From Aptenodytes patagonicus (taxonomy: Eukaryota > Chordata > Aves > Sphenisciformes > Spheniscidae), in the NCBI RefSeq assembly GCF_965638725.1, contig NC_134950.1:19978932-20042931 (forward strand): a DNA stretch of 64,000 bases, in the 5' to 3' direction. The notes under the pieces are model-generated. The model did no database searches. It saw nothing but the letters and a program-made list of their open reading frames with translations, and had not been told where the DNA came from. A program made the translations under genes and the position numbers. Below are positions 1-11,560 of the stretch, in pieces (the stretch's first letter is position 1; the number at the start of each line of letters is the position of its first letter).

Positions 1-175
1 TATCCCGAATTGCTGCCTGTAGTTCCTCCAGACACTGGGAGGTGTCTCATGTTATTACTTATTTTCTTTCATATAGTTATTGTCCAGAACTTGAAAGGAA
101 ACCTCTTTGTGGACAGAAGAGATCTGTCTTATTGTTACAGGACCTCTGTCTGCTGTGGAGCTGGCAGGAGACCTG

Positions 176-355
176 CATCATTACGTTCTGAAATTATATT
201 TATATTTTATATATTTTAATATGTATTATTATATATAATTTAGAATATAAATTTATATCAAACTCCATCATTACATTCTGAAATTATATTTATAATTTAG
301 ATATTTTTATAAATATTATTATATATAATTTATAATATAAATTTATATCAAACTC
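176..355. repeat. Two-copy tandem duplication, 90-bp AT-rich unit
   Basis: Unit 1 (176-265) and unit 2 (266-355) both start CATCATTAC and end ATATCAAACTC, with the same internal order (TTCTGAAATTATATTTAT, TATTATTATATATAATTTA, AATATAAATTTATATC). A handful of substitutions separate them, so the duplication is not brand new. Confidence 0.9.
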
Positions 356-2273
356 AGGGTATGCCCATCATAGACAGGGAGATCTCTCACCTTAAAAATG
401 ATCCTTGTGGGATGGATGCCACTTATTTTAGACTCTACCTGGCTTCTGTACTTATTTTTTCATTGGAAGCTCTGAGTCAAGTGAAGCTTTCGCATAAAAA
501 TATCTTATTATAATCTTATTTTCATGATTCCTTATTTGGAAGTATCCAAGCTATCGGGTATAAATGGTTGTTAACAATGAGAAGGAGCATTTGTCTACCC
601 AACACTCAATAGAAATTTATCATATGAGACTGTTATTATTTTCCACAGTTTCTTGCATTCTGTCTGTTTGCTCCATGCTTTGGCCTTGGCAGACCAAGAG
701 CTTTCCTCCTCTGCCCATTTGGATCAGAAACGTGTGCAGAGCAGAAATATCTCACTGTCTGATGGAATACCATGCGCTCAGGGCACAGATCTGTCGGCAC
801 AGATGCAGCTTTGCTTTCCCTTAATTTTTCCCCCTCTGAAATTCAAGCACTGAAGGAAACTCCAAATGCTAGCATAAGCCCGAGAGCTCCAAGGGCAGGG
901 GAAGACCGAGTTCTGCGTGAAAGAGAAAAGCTCCATCAGGCACATTTAATCATCTGTGTAGGTCAGTGCTGCCCTAGTGCATTTCTGTAGAGTGTTTTCT
1001 GTTGCATTATACCACAGTATTGCTTTTGGAAACAACATCCGATGGTGAGTGCAAGCGCATGTATTTCAGGAGGGAAACTCAGCAAAGTGCAGGCTAAGAC
1101 TCGGGGCCCAATGTGGATGAAGGATGCCGAGGCCCTCAGGACCCCATCTGGGGCCGGTGCTCTGCTGGACACCGGTGCCCTGCCCCACACTGCTGAGCAC
1201 TCCCTCCCCATCAACAGCCCAGCACCCTTATCTGAGACCAGGACATGCTCACTTGTCTGTGCTGTCACCAGGTGATAAGCATGAGGGCCAAGTTACTCTG
1301 AAGCTTCAACAGGTAGTGGTGGCTCTGCTGGATCAAAGTTCACAGGGGAATTGCCTCCAAAGGCCCATGTATTTAATTATCCTATTAGTTTTACATCATC
1401 TGATGTAATATTTTGCAAGAAAAAACTGAATTTCCAAAAGGGTTCATTTTTACAGTGCTTTGGTCTCCTTCTAGTTCAGTACAAGAGAAAGTAGCTACTG
1501 ATTGGGCTGCTTATTGCAATTTCAGATTTAATCCAATTTTGCTATGAATTATTAACCACTAACTTTGCTGGACACCTACCTAGAAACTGTCTTCTTCTAA
1601 TGAAGAAAGATTCCACGTTCATTTACATCAGGTCAATCAAAACAGTTTAAATTTTAAATGTAGCTCCTTTGTAAAATAAATTTATCAATAAGCTACAAAT
1701 CAAAAAGTTGTTTTTCTTGTCTTCAGTACACTTCATAACAGAATTTGCCCAAACTCTTTCTTTATGACTTTAACTGATGACTTTATGACTTACAACTAAT
1801 CACTCTCTGTTCATTGTGGTGTCTATTAGAGAATCATGCCGTAAACTAAAAGATTTTTGGTGCTGTTTCCTCTTATATAGGACAAATTGTTACATTTCTA
1901 CTAGAAGTGAGACTGTGCCTGTATCTTCTGTTTCTTCTCTTTCTTTGTATCTAAATGTCTTTGTGATATTTTCACAGTTCATTGCTAAAAAAAAAAAAAA
2001 GTAATATTTCATTTCTTTTATACTAAATCTTTAAATGAATTGATTTTGCCACTGAACAACTAATGGTGTGTCTGGGAATTAAACGCACTCTTGCTCTTTC
2101 CCTCTCATCTTCTCACAGTCTTGAGAAGGATTTGTTCTCCATTTCCCAATCCAAAAACATCTGAAAATCCTTGGATTTTACCACAGTAGTTACATGTCCA
2201 CAGGCATCCAGTAATAATGTAGTAGACCTATTTGAGAGGAAGATGCAGTTTCATATTAAGCTGTAGTAAATAT

Positions 2274-2330
2274 ACACATATATGTATGTGTGTATAAATA
2301 TATATATGTGTATGTATGTATGTACACAAT
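2274..2330. repeat. TA/TG-rich microsatellite
   Basis: Alternating TATATG, TGTA and ATGTATGT units form an interrupted dinucleotide/tetranucleotide repeat. Confidence 0.85.
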
Positions 2331-2449
2331 CAAGAATAGCAGTCTAAATGACCTCTTTTTGATTCCCTTAATCTTAAAAAAAAAAAAAAATCTTATATTT
2401 GTATTTAAATGTTTCAATTTTAAGGTTTTCATTCTTGAAATAACGCTAA

Positions 2450-2545
2450 TGTGAGAGTTGCCATATTCGGTCAGAGTTCTTTTGCCAGTTCAACACCCTA
2501 TCTCCAGCAGTGGCCAGCACTGACTGTATCAAAGGAATCTTTCTT
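2450..2545 (+). repeat. Ancient sauropsid repeat remnant
   Basis: The segment GCCATATTCGGTCAGAGTTC...CACCCTATCTCCAGCAGTGGCCAGCACTGA resembles the widespread reptile/bird repeat whose core reads CCATACTGGGTCAG...CAGTATC. A second relative lies at about 35560-35720. Family assignment is from memory of this signature and not computed. Confidence 0.45.
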
Positions 2546-3943
2546 TCTAAATAGAAGCACATGCTGGTTTTAAGTTGAATTAAAATTTCCTTTTAAATTT
2601 AAAATTATTTTTAGATTTTAAAGGACATTTTAGTCCATTTAAAATTTAAACTCATTAAATTTAAACTCCTTTTAAATTTAAATTTCCTCTAATTTCATGG
2701 TTGTGTGCACATTCAGTTTATTATAAGATTGTAATGTAATTGTATGCAGTAAACGTGAAAGGTATTCAGACTTTTTAATAAACCTCATTGTAGTAAAAAA
2801 ATGAAGTGCTACTTACACTTAGCTTTCTATCAAATTGTTATCAAGCATAACTTTGTTTTGTCAGCCAAAACGGACAATTTTCCTCCATGGCACGGAAAGT
2901 ATTTCAGGAAGTCTCTTTGTTTGAAATAGGAGTACAGATGCTTCCACCAGATTTCATTATTTATTGCTGTTTATTATTTGGAGTATGGTTGCACTCAACA
3001 TGGAGGCCCTGGCATTTATGCAGAGCCTAGACTGGGTCATGCTCTTGTCCTTTAGGTGAGAAGTTCCTGAAGTTCCCAATTTAGGAGCGTGGTTGTCTTA
3101 CGCTCTCAGGTAAGTGTCTGACCACCACTCATGCCCTGGAGAAGCAGGTAAGAGTAAAGAATGCAGTTACCTGAAACCGCAGAGCAAGCCCACAAAATGA
3201 TTCACATAGACCAAACAGTTCTGTTACAGGGTAGAGAAACAACTGCAGTAGCATTGGAAATTGAGCTTTTCATAGAGGAGGTTATAACTGGGATATGCTC
3301 AAAGCTTAAGAATATTCTTGACATAGATGATTGCTCAGAAAGTCTGTGGATGACAGATGCTGGCCCAGAAGAAGAAACATTTTTAAAATTTCTGTTTCTT
3401 GTGGTTTTTAACAGCTGTTGAATTATTATCAGTCATCAAAAAAGTCAAACTAAGGTTTGGATAATAGTTTTCCTTCCACCTCTAGCTGTTCAGGCATTTC
3501 AGAAGAAAACATGTTAACTTACATTGGACTTAAACTAGCCAGAACAAATATTGTGATCAGCTCTGGTGCAGGCATGTCCCGCAGCGGAGCGGCGGATCGT
3601 GGCGTACAGGGGGGTTTCTGAGCCAGGGAAACCCCAGGGGAGTGCAGGGACCCGCCAGGAGCCTGCAGCTCTCACGAGAGCGGCTGGTGAGGCCTGGGTG
3701 GGGCCAGGAGTAACGGCGGCCACCCCCCCCCCCACAAAAGGCATCCCCAGGGAGGGCCGCGACCAGGGTGGGCAAACAGGGCGTGGCACATCAGTTTGCG
3801 TGGGAGGGCACGCAGGGAGGGCACCTCTTCGAAGGAGGGGCCAAGTGGGAGAACTGAAGTACACATAACCCAGCAACCGGGCACCGTTCTGTGACCATCG
3901 GCACAGGTCAAGGGCACTCATCCTACCAGACCCTCAAGGCAGA

Positions 3944-4910
3944 ATGGTGGGTCTGAGGGTAAAGGCCATGGCTCCAGCTGGGGGGTCTGCACCATCTACC
4001 CCAGCGGTGGCCGATGCCTCCACCCAGACAGAGCTGCTGAAGGGAGAGGCTGCGGTGCAGACCTCAGGCTGCGGGAAGTGCTTAGACCTCTCTCCTGGGG
4101 CAGGGACAGGCAGCAGACCTGCTTGCAAAAGGTGTGCCCAGGTGAAGGACCTCCTGCAGCAGGTGGCTGAGCTGCAGGAGGCAGTGAGAAGGCTGCATAA
4201 CATCAGGGAGGTGGAGAAGGAGTTAGATAGCGGGTTCCAAGTGCAGTCTGCAGTGGACGCAAAGCCCATGGCCAAACAGCCAAAAACTCCCCCCCCAGCA
4301 CACACAGAAGGGAGGGGAGCCAGTAACGCAGAAAAATGGACATTTGCAAAGGCAAGGACCAGCAGGAGGAAGAGACTTCCCCTGAAGCCTGAGGTGCCCT
4401 TGCAGAACCGCTTCACTGCTCTGCAGGCCGAAGAGGAAAGTCCTGACACACCAGGAGAAGCGATGGAGCTGAGTAATGCAGCCCAATCTGCCCCCCCATA
4501 TAACAACCAGCGCCACTAAGAAAAGGCGACGGGTGATAGTAGTAGGCGACTCTCTTCTGAGAGGTACGGAGGCACCCATTTGCCGACCTGACGCATTCTC
4601 TAGAGAGGTGTGCTGCTTGCCAGGGGCTCGTATCAGGGATGTCACCGAGAGGCTACCAAGCCTCGTACAGTCCACTGGCTATTATCCGCTGCTGCTGTTT
4701 CACGTGGGCACCAGTGACACAGCCAGGAGTATTCTGAGGAGTACCAAGGACTACAGAGCCCTGGGAGTGGCAGTAAGGGAATCTGGAGCACAAGTAGTTT
4801 TTTCATCAGTCCTGTCAGTCAAAGGGAAGGGGTTTGAAAGGGCCAGTCGAATCTGGCAAGTCAACAAATGGTTACGGCACTAGTGCCACAGCCAGGGGTT
4901 CAGCTACTTA
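3944..4910 (+). pseudogene. CR1 ORF1, N-terminal and central part (zinc-knuckle-like, coiled coil, esterase start)
   Basis: The first frame (3944-4519) has a CxxC...CxxC pair (Cys43/46 and Cys61/64), a leucine-rich probable coiled coil at residues 66-95, and a basic stretch. A frameshift at the C run near 4491-4498 moves the continuation to another frame. That frame carries KKRRRVIVVGDSLLRGTE, the GDS serine block of the SGNH/GDSL-type esterase domain known in CR1 ORF1, and HVGTSD, equivalent to the GxND block. An in-frame TAG at 4881-4883 is probably a Trp-to-stop change. ORF1 is then cut by the nested CR1 and resumes at 6991. In the family, ORF1 proteins bind RNA and assist retrotransposition. 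Confidence 0.85.
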
Positions 4911-4912
4911 GA

Positions 4913-6985
4913 ATCATAGAATCATAGAATCATAGAATGATTGAGGTTGGAAAAGACCTTTAAGATCATCGAGTCCAACCATCAACCCAACACCACCATG
5001 CCCACTAAACCATGTCCCTAAGTGCCTCATCTACTCGTCTTTTAAATACCTCCAGGGATGGGGACTCAACCACTTCCCTGGGCAGCCTCTTCCAATGTTT
5101 CACCACTCTTTCAGTAAAGACATTTTTCCTCACGTCCAATCTAAACCTCCCCTGGCACAACCTGAGGCCATTTCCTCTCGTCCTATCGCTAGTTACTTGG
5201 GAGAAGAGACCGACACCCACCTCGCTACAACCTCCTTTCAGGTAATTGTAGAGAGCGATGAGGTCTCCCCTGAGCCTCCTCTTCTCCAGGCTAAACAGTC
5301 CCAGTTCCCTCAGCCGCTCCTCAGAAGACTTGTTCTCCAGACCCCTCACCAGCTTCGTTGCCCTTCTCTGGACACACTCCAGCACCTCAACATCCTTCTT
5401 GTAGTGAGGGGCCCAAAACTGAACACAGTATTCGAGGTGCGGCCTCGCCAGTGCCGAGGACAGGGGCACGATCACTTCCCTACTCCTGCTGGCCACACTA
5501 GTTCTGATACAGGCCAGGATGCCATTGGCCTTCTTGGCCGCCTGGGCACACTGCCGGCTCATATTCAGCTGGCTGTTGACCAACACCCCCAGGTCCTTTT
5601 CCGACAGGCAGCTTTCCAGCCACTCTTCCCCAAGCCTGTAGCATTGCATGGGGTTGTTGTGGCCAAAGTGCAGGACCCGGCACTTGGCCTTGTTGAACCT
5701 CATACAGTTGGCCTGGGCCCATCGATCCAGCCTGTCCAGGTCCCTCTGCAGAGCCTTCCTACCCTCGAGCAGGTCAACGCTCCCACCCAACTTGGTGTCG
5801 TCTGCAAACTTACTGAGGGTGCACTCAATCCCCTCATCCAGATCATCGATAAAGATATTAAACAAGACCGACCCTAGTACTGAGCCCTGGGGAACACCGC
5901 TCGTGACCGGCCGCCAACTGGATTGAACTCCATTCACCACAACTCTCTGGGCCCGGCCGTCCAGCCAGTTTTTGACCCAGCACAGAGTACACCTGTCTAA
6001 GCCATGAGCCGCCAGCTTCTCTGGGAGAATGCTGTGGGAGACGGTGTCAAAGGCCTTGCTGAAGTCCAGGTAGACCACATCCACAGCCTTTCCCTCATCC
6101 ACTAGGCGGGTCACCTGGTCATAGAAGGAGATCAGGTTGGTCAAGCAGGACCTGCCTCTCATGAACCCGTGCTGGCTGGGCCGGATCCCCTGGTTGTCCC
6201 GCTCATGCCTTGTGAGCGCCCTCAAGATGAATTGCTCCATAATCTTCCCTGGCACCGAGGTCAGGCTGACAGGCCTGTAGTTCTCTAGATCCTCCTTCCG
6301 GCCCTTCTTGTAGATGGGCGTCACATTGGCAAGCCTCCAGTCACCCAGGGCCTCCCTGATTAGCCAGGACTGCTGATAAATGATGGAGAGTGGCTTGGCG
6401 AGCACCTCCGCCAGCTCCCTCAGCACTCTCGGGTGGATCCCATCCGGCCCCATAGACTTGTGAGCGTCCAGGTGGCGTAGCAGGTCATTGACTGCTTCCT
6501 CCTGGATTATGGGGGGTTCATCCTGCTCGCCGTCCCTGTCTTCCAGCTCGGGGGGCCGAGTACCCTGAGGATAACTGGTCTGCCTGTTAAAGACTGAGGC
6601 AAAGAAGGCATTGAGTTCCTGAGCCTTTTCCTCATCCTCAGTGACCATGTTCCCCCCCGCATCCAATAAGGGGTGGAGATTCTCCTTGGCTCTCTTCTTG
6701 TCATTAATATATTTGTAAAAACATTTTTTGTTGTCTCTAACAACAGCGGCCAGATTGCGTTCTAGCTGGGCTTTTGCCTTTCTCATTTCTTCTCTGCACG
6801 ACCTAACGAGATCCCTGTGCTCTTCTTGAGTCGCCTGCCCCTTCTTCCACAAGCGGTAAACTCTCCTTTTTTTCCTGAGTCCCAGCAAGAGCTCCCCGTT
6901 CAGCCAGGCCGGTCGTCTTCCCCGCCCGTTCTTCTTACGGCGTACAGGGACAGCCTGGTCCTGCGCCTTTAAGATGCAGGACTGC
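4913..6985 (-). mobile_element. Young CR1, 5'-truncated, nested antisense in the older CR1
   Basis: On the minus strand this element runs from about 6985 to a 3' tail of ATTCTATG repeats ending near 4913. It is flanked by ACTTAGA on both sides (4906-4912 and 6986-6992), a 7-bp target-site duplication. Removing the insert and one copy restores the ORF1 frame of the host CR1. The endonuclease domain is absent. About a dozen bases at the 5' junction (near 6974-6985) do not match the other CR1 copies and look like filler. Confidence 0.9.
5005..6972 (-). pseudogene. CR1 ORF2 fragment: linker, reverse transcriptase and C-terminal domain, frame intact
   Basis: An uninterrupted frame of about 656 codons covers the RT of the nested CR1. 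Visible blocks are [47 protein letters not shown] with the first catalytic Asp, [10 protein letters not shown], and [10 protein letters not shown] with the catalytic Asp pair, then the C-terminal region ending in LRDMV-stop. There is no true ATG at the 5' end; the frame simply begins at the truncation. [11 protein letters not shown] and KEDLENYRP place it with the copy at 19170-21243 rather than with those at 13986 and 46813. It lacks the endonuclease, so it is not autonomous. Confidence 0.85.
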
Positions 6986-6990
6986 ACTTA

Positions 6991-7113
6991 GACCATGGGA
7001 CTCTCTTTGAGAAACCTGGTCTACTGGGGGCTGACGGGGTCCATCTGTCAGAGAAGGGGAAGAGCATCTTCGGTCATAGGCTTGCCAAGCTGGTGAAGAG
7101 GACTTTAAAGTAG
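6991..7113 (+). pseudogene. CR1 ORF1, C-terminal part after the nested insertion
   Basis: Forty codons from DHGTLFEKPG to the TAG at 7111-7113 continue the ORF1 esterase domain that stops at 4910. The DGVH at about 7033-7044 matches the catalytic Asp-x-x-His block of SGNH hydrolases. Joining GFSY-L (ending 4910) to DHG (starting 6991) keeps the frame, which shows that the intervening CR1 inserted into an otherwise continuous ORF1. The ORF2 ATG follows two bases after the stop, at 7116. Confidence 0.8.
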
Positions 7114-8662
7114 AGATGCCGGGGGAGGGGAACCTCAGTCCATCCCACTCCTACCAGTTTGATGCCAGGGCCAGCAATAGATGCCCAGAGCCTGGAGAAG
7201 GATCAGAGGTCAGCAGGAGAGCGCCTGAAGAGCAGCACAAAGGAACTCCAGCCAGTGAGACAGCTTCCTCGGGGACCCAGCTTAAATGCCTCTATGCAAA
7301 CACACGTAGCATGGGGAATAAACAAGAGGAGTTAGAGACGTGCGCACGCCTGCAGGGCTACGCCCTTATTGGCATCACGGAGATGTGGTGGGATGGCTCC
7401 TATGGTTGGAGTGTTGGGGTGGAGGGATACAGGCTCTTTAGGAAGGACAGGCAGGGGAGACGAGGACGGGGTGTCGCCCTCTATGTCAGTGACCAGCTGG
7501 AGTGCATGGAGCTCTGCCTGGGGATGGATGAGGAGCCATGGGTCAGAATTAACAGGAAGGCAGGGACAGGTGACATTACGGTGGGGGTCTGCTACAGGCC
7601 ACCTGACCAGGAAGACAGAGCGGATGAGGCCCTCTATAGACAGATAGGAGCAGCCTCATGCTCACAAGCCCTGGTCCTCATGGGGGACTTCAACCACCCC
7701 GACATCTGTTGGAGGGACAACACGGCAGGGCACAAGCAATCCGGGAGGTTCCTGGAACATGGTGATGATAACCTCCTTCTCCAAGTGACAGAGGAGCCAA
7801 CGAGGAGAGGTGCTATGCTGGACCTTGTTCTCACCAACAAGGAGGGGCTGGTGGGGAATGAGAAGCTCAAGGGCAGCCTAGGCTGCGGTGACCACAAAAT
7901 GGTGGAGTTCAAGATCCTCAGGGCACAAGGAGGGCGCACAGCAAGCTCACTACCCTGGACTTCAGGAGAGCAGGCTTTGGCCTCTTCAGGGATCTGCTTG
8001 GCAGAGTGCCATGGGACAAAGCCCTGGAGGGAAGAGGGGCCCAAGAAAGCTGGGTAATAGTCAAGGATCACCTCCTCCAAGCTCAGGAGCGATGCATCTC
8101 AACAAAGAGGAAGTCAGGCAAAAACACCAGGAAGCCTGCATGGATGAACAAGGAGCTCCAGGGCAAACTCCAACACAAAAAGGAAGCCTACAGAGGGTGG
8201 AAGCAAGGACATGTAGCCTGGGAGGAATACAGAGAAATTGTCCAAGCAGCCAGGGATCAGGTTAGGAAAGCTAAAGCCCTGACAGAATTAATTCTGGCCA
8301 GGGACATCAAGGGCAAGAAGAAAAGCTTCTATAGGTACAGCGGTGATAAAATGAAGACAAGGGAAAATGTGGGCCCTTTCTGGAAGGAAACAGGAGATCT
8401 GGTTACCTGGGATACAGAGAAGGCTGAAGTACTCAATGACTTTTTTGCCTCAGTCTTCACTGGCAAGTGCTCAAGCCACACTGCCCTAGTCGCAGAAGAC
8501 AAAGGCGGGGACTCGGAGAATGAAGAACTGCCCACTGTAGGGGAAGATCAGGTTTGAGACCATCTGAGGAACCTGAATGTGCACAAGTCCATGGGACCTG
8601 ATGAGATCCATCCATGTGTCCTGAGAGAACTGGCGGATGAAGTTGCTAAGCCACTATCCATC

Positions 8663-9261
8663 TGTCGTGGTTTAACCCCAGCCAGCAACTAAGCACCACA
8701 TAGCTGCGCTCTCACTCCCTCACAGTGGGATGGGGGAGAGAATCGGAAGGGTAAAAGTGAGAAAACTCGTGGGTTGAGATAAAGACAGTTTAATAGGTAA
8801 AGCAAAAGCCCCGCACACAAGCAAAGCAAACCAAGGAATTCATTCACTCCTTCCCATCAGCAGGCAGGTGTTCAGCCATCTCCAGGAAAGCAGGGCTCCA
8901 TCACGCATAACGGTTACTTGGGAAGACAAATGCCATCACTCTGAATGTCCCTCCCTCCCTCCCTTCTTCTTCCCCCAGTTTTATATGCTGAGCATGACGT
9001 CATATGGCGTGGAATATCCCTTTGGTCAGTTGGGGTCAGCTGTCCCAGCTGTGTCCCCTCCCAACTCCTCATGCACCCCCAGCCTACTCGCTGGTGGGGT
9101 GGGGTGAGAGGCAGAAAAGGCCTTGACTCTGTGTAAGCCCTGCTCAGCAGTAACGAAAACATCCCTGTGTTATCAACACTGTTTTCAGCACAAATCCAAA
9201 ACACAGCCCCGTACTAGCTACTATGAAGAAAATTAACTCTACCCCAGCCAAAACCAGCACA
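8663..9261 (-). mobile_element. Solo LTR of an avian endogenous retrovirus
   Basis: A 599-bp element with TG...CA ends lies between two copies of CCATC (8658-8662 and 9262-9266), a 5-bp target-site duplication. It splits the RT domain of the old CR1. Read on the minus strand it starts TGTGCTGGTTTTGGCTGGGG, has a CRE (TGACGTCA, 8995-9002), a TATAAAA (8979-8985), an ATTAAA poly(A) signal (8789-8794) and ends CGACA. No gag, pol or env sequence is attached, so it is a solo LTR left by LTR-LTR recombination. It is related to the LTR at 17106-17670, which lies in the opposite orientation. Confidence 0.88.
8979..9002 (-). promoter_or_regulatory. CRE plus TATA core promoter in the solo LTR
   Basis: On the minus strand TGACGTCATGCTCAGC is followed by ATATAAAACT. 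That is a perfect palindromic cAMP response element (8995-9002) about 10 bp upstream of a TATAAAA box (8979-8985). This is the expected U3 core promoter of the LTR. In the related LTR at 17106-17670 both sites are degraded (TAACGTCA and CAATAAAG). Confidence 0.55.
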
Positions 9262-11449
9262 CCATCATATTTGAGAAATCGTGGCAGTCCAGTGGAGTTC
9301 CCACTGACTGGAAAAGGGGAAACATAACCCCCATTTTTAAAAAGGGAAAAAAAGGAAGACCCAGGGAACTACAAGCCAGTCAGTTTCACCTTTGAGCCCA
9401 GCAGGATCATGGAACAGATCCTCTTGGAAACTATGCTAAGGCACAAGGAAAACAAGGAGGTGATTGGTGACAGCCAAAATGGCTTCACTAAGGGCAAATT
9501 GTGCCTGACAAATTTGGTGGCCGCCTACAACTGGGTTACACAGGGTACAGTGTTGGTGGATAAGGGAAGAGCAACTGATGTCATCTATCTGGACTTGTGC
9601 AAAGCATTTGACGCTGTCCTGCACTACATCCTTGTCTCTAAACTGGAGACACATGGATTTGATGGATGGACCACTTGGTGGATAAGGCATTGGCTGGATG
9701 GTCGCACTCAAAGAGTTGTGGTCAATGGCTCGATGTCCAAGTGGAGACCAGTGACCAGTGGCATTCCTCAGAGTCAGTATTGCAACCGGCACTGTTTAAC
9801 ATCTTTGTTGGGGACATGGACAGTGGGATTGAGTGCACCCTCAGCAAGTTTGCCAATGACACCAAGCTGTGTGGTGTGGTGCGGTCAACATCCTGGAGGG
9901 AAGAGAAGCCATCCAGAGGCACCTTGACAGGCTTGAGAGGTGGGCCCGTGCAAACCTCATGAAGTTCAACAAGGCCAAGTGCAAGGTCCTGCACCTGGGT
10001 CGGGGCAATCCCAAGCACAAATACAGGCTGAGCAGAGAATGGATTGAGAGCAGCCCTGAGGAGAAGGACTTGGGGGTGTTGGTTGATGAGAAGCTCAACA
10101 TGACCCGGCAATGTGCGCTTGCAGCACAGAAAGCCAACCGTATCCCGGGCTGCATCAAAAGAAGCGTGACCAGCAGGCCGAGGGAGGTGATTGTCCCCCT
10201 CTACTCTGCTCTCATGAGACCCCACCTGGAGTATTGCGTTCAGCTCTGGGACCCCCAACATAAGAAGGACATGGACCTGTTGGAGCGAGTCCAGAGGAGG
10301 GCCACAAAGATGATCAGAGGGCTGGAGCACCTCTCCTATTAAGACAGGTTGAAAGAGTTGGGGTTGTTCAGCCTTCCAGTATCTGAAGGAGGCCTACAAG
10401 AAAGCTGGAGAGGGACTTTTTACAAGGGCATGTAGTGATAGGACAAGGGGTAATGGCTTTAAACTGAAAGAGGGTAGATTTAGATTAGATATAAGGAAGA
10501 AATTCTTCACTTTGAGGGTGGTGAGGCACTGGAACAGGTTGCCCAGAGAAGTTGTGGATGCCCCTTCCCTGGAAGTGTTCAAGGCCAGGTTGAATGGGGC
10601 TTTGAGCAACCTGGTCTAGTGGAAGGTGTCCCTGCCCATGGCAGGGGGGTTGGAACTAGACGATCTTTAAGGTCTCTTCCAACCCTAACCATGCTATGAT
10701 TCTATGATTTAGTTCCAAAAGGATGATGCTTCCTTTTCTTTCCTTTTTGTTGCTTGTTTTCTTTGTTATGTTGGTATCTTAATTACAAATGTCTAATGAT
10801 TCACTGCTTCCATATTAGTGGTGTTAAATTGTATATCTTTTGCTGTCTGCAAGTGCTGTCTCTGAATGAGCTTGAATTTGTCTCTTATCACCCCACGAAT
10901 GACTTAAAAGTCATAACAGCATTTTTATAACTGACTTTTCAAATTACATTAAAACCAAACTAAAATGCATTTTACAAGTACAAGTGAAGTCAAAGAGAAC
11001 AGCCGGGCTGTACTCTCACAATATTTGGCACCTAGAACTTCATCTCCTCTTTTTTAAGTGCTGCTCATGTTTTAATGGAGAGAATTTAAGTTCTTCCTAT
11101 CATACATTCTTTTGTTTTCATGGTAGATTTGGCGACTCTAAGTGAAGCTAATTGCTGTTGATATTCTTTACTTGCCTTTGTTTGTACCGACGTCCTCCCA
11201 GATGTTCCTTCCAGCAGCCTTTTCCTAATACTGGCCATTTCCAGCAGAGCAGCAGAACTGTCCTAGGAGCAAAGAAATCAACAAACAGATAAAAACAAGC
11301 AGTAACATCATTTATATTTTGTGCTTTGTAAGTCTCTTGTGGAACTAGTACATGACCTGTTTGTACATAAAAGGAGAAAATCTATGGAAAAACCCGATGC
11401 ACTGAATGTTGTGCTATGTTTCTCAGAATGCACTACAAACCCTGCAAGC

Positions 11450-11560
11450 TGACTATTAACTCCAGTTTTCCAGGTGATCAGAGACAGGGTTTAAGAGGTT
11501 TGCCCACGGCAAGGTAAGAAATCTATTGCAGAACTTGTCGTGATAAGGGGATCGGAGGTT
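11450..11560 (+). repeat. MIR-like ancient SINE remnant
   Basis: CCAGTTTTCCAGGTGATCAG, GACAGGGTTTAAGAGGTTTG and CCCACGGCAAGGTAAGAAAT follow the order of the MIR core (TTTTACAGATG, GAGGTTAAG, TTGCCCAAGGTCA). Homology is judged by eye. Confidence 0.4.

Larger units (their letters stand above)
356..3556. other. Non-coding, AT-rich
   Basis: Apart from the repeat near 2450 and the microsatellite near 2274, I see only AT-rich DNA, poly(A) runs (near 1987 and 2375) and TTTAAATTTAAA-rich tracts at 2590-2690. A GC-richer patch at 1080-1300 has overlapping short ORFs in several frames and no recognisable protein. Confidence 0.6.
7116..10619 (+). pseudogene. CR1 ORF2 (endonuclease plus reverse transcriptase), decayed
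   Basis: The first frame (7116-8057) is a full APE-type endonuclease: LKCLYANTRSMGN near the N-terminus, ITEMWWDG with the catalytic Glu, VCYRPPDQ, MGDFNHPDICW, and the GDHKMVEF His block. It then passes by frameshift into the linker (8006-8557) and the RT domain. The RT is interrupted by a solo LTR at 8663-9261 and resumes with [15 protein letters not shown] and [12 protein letters not shown] second frameshift near 9775 leads to KFANDTKL at about 9846-9869, where the first catalytic Asp of FADD has become Asn. The C-terminal frame runs to about 10342, and the ancestral stop is TAG at 10617-10619. It cannot encode an active enzyme. Confidence 0.88.
3557..10709 (+). mobile_element. Old CR1 LINE, near full length, interrupted by a nested CR1 and a solo LTR
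   Basis: After removing the insertions at 4913-6985 and 8663-9261, about 4.5 kb of CR1 remains, close to the full length of the family. In order it shows a GC-rich 5' UTR (about 3557-3943), ORF1, ORF2 two bases after the ORF1 stop, and a 3' tail ending in TATGATTCTATGATT near 10709. Both ORFs are broken by frameshifts and stops, and the sequence is clearly more diverged than the other long CR1 copies here, so it is an older subfamily. The 5' boundary is approximate. The 3' part appears to lack about 35 bp near 10372, where GTTCAGCC runs directly into TTCCAGTATCTGAAGG. Confidence 0.9.

Noticed and set aside
5095..5877. 260-codon plus-strand ORF over the nested CR1 (similar ones at 14165-14953, 48482-49330 minus, 38558-39067 minus)
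   Set aside because: It is the antisense frame of CR1 RT and recurs in every CR1 copy. It reflects RT codon structure, not a gene.
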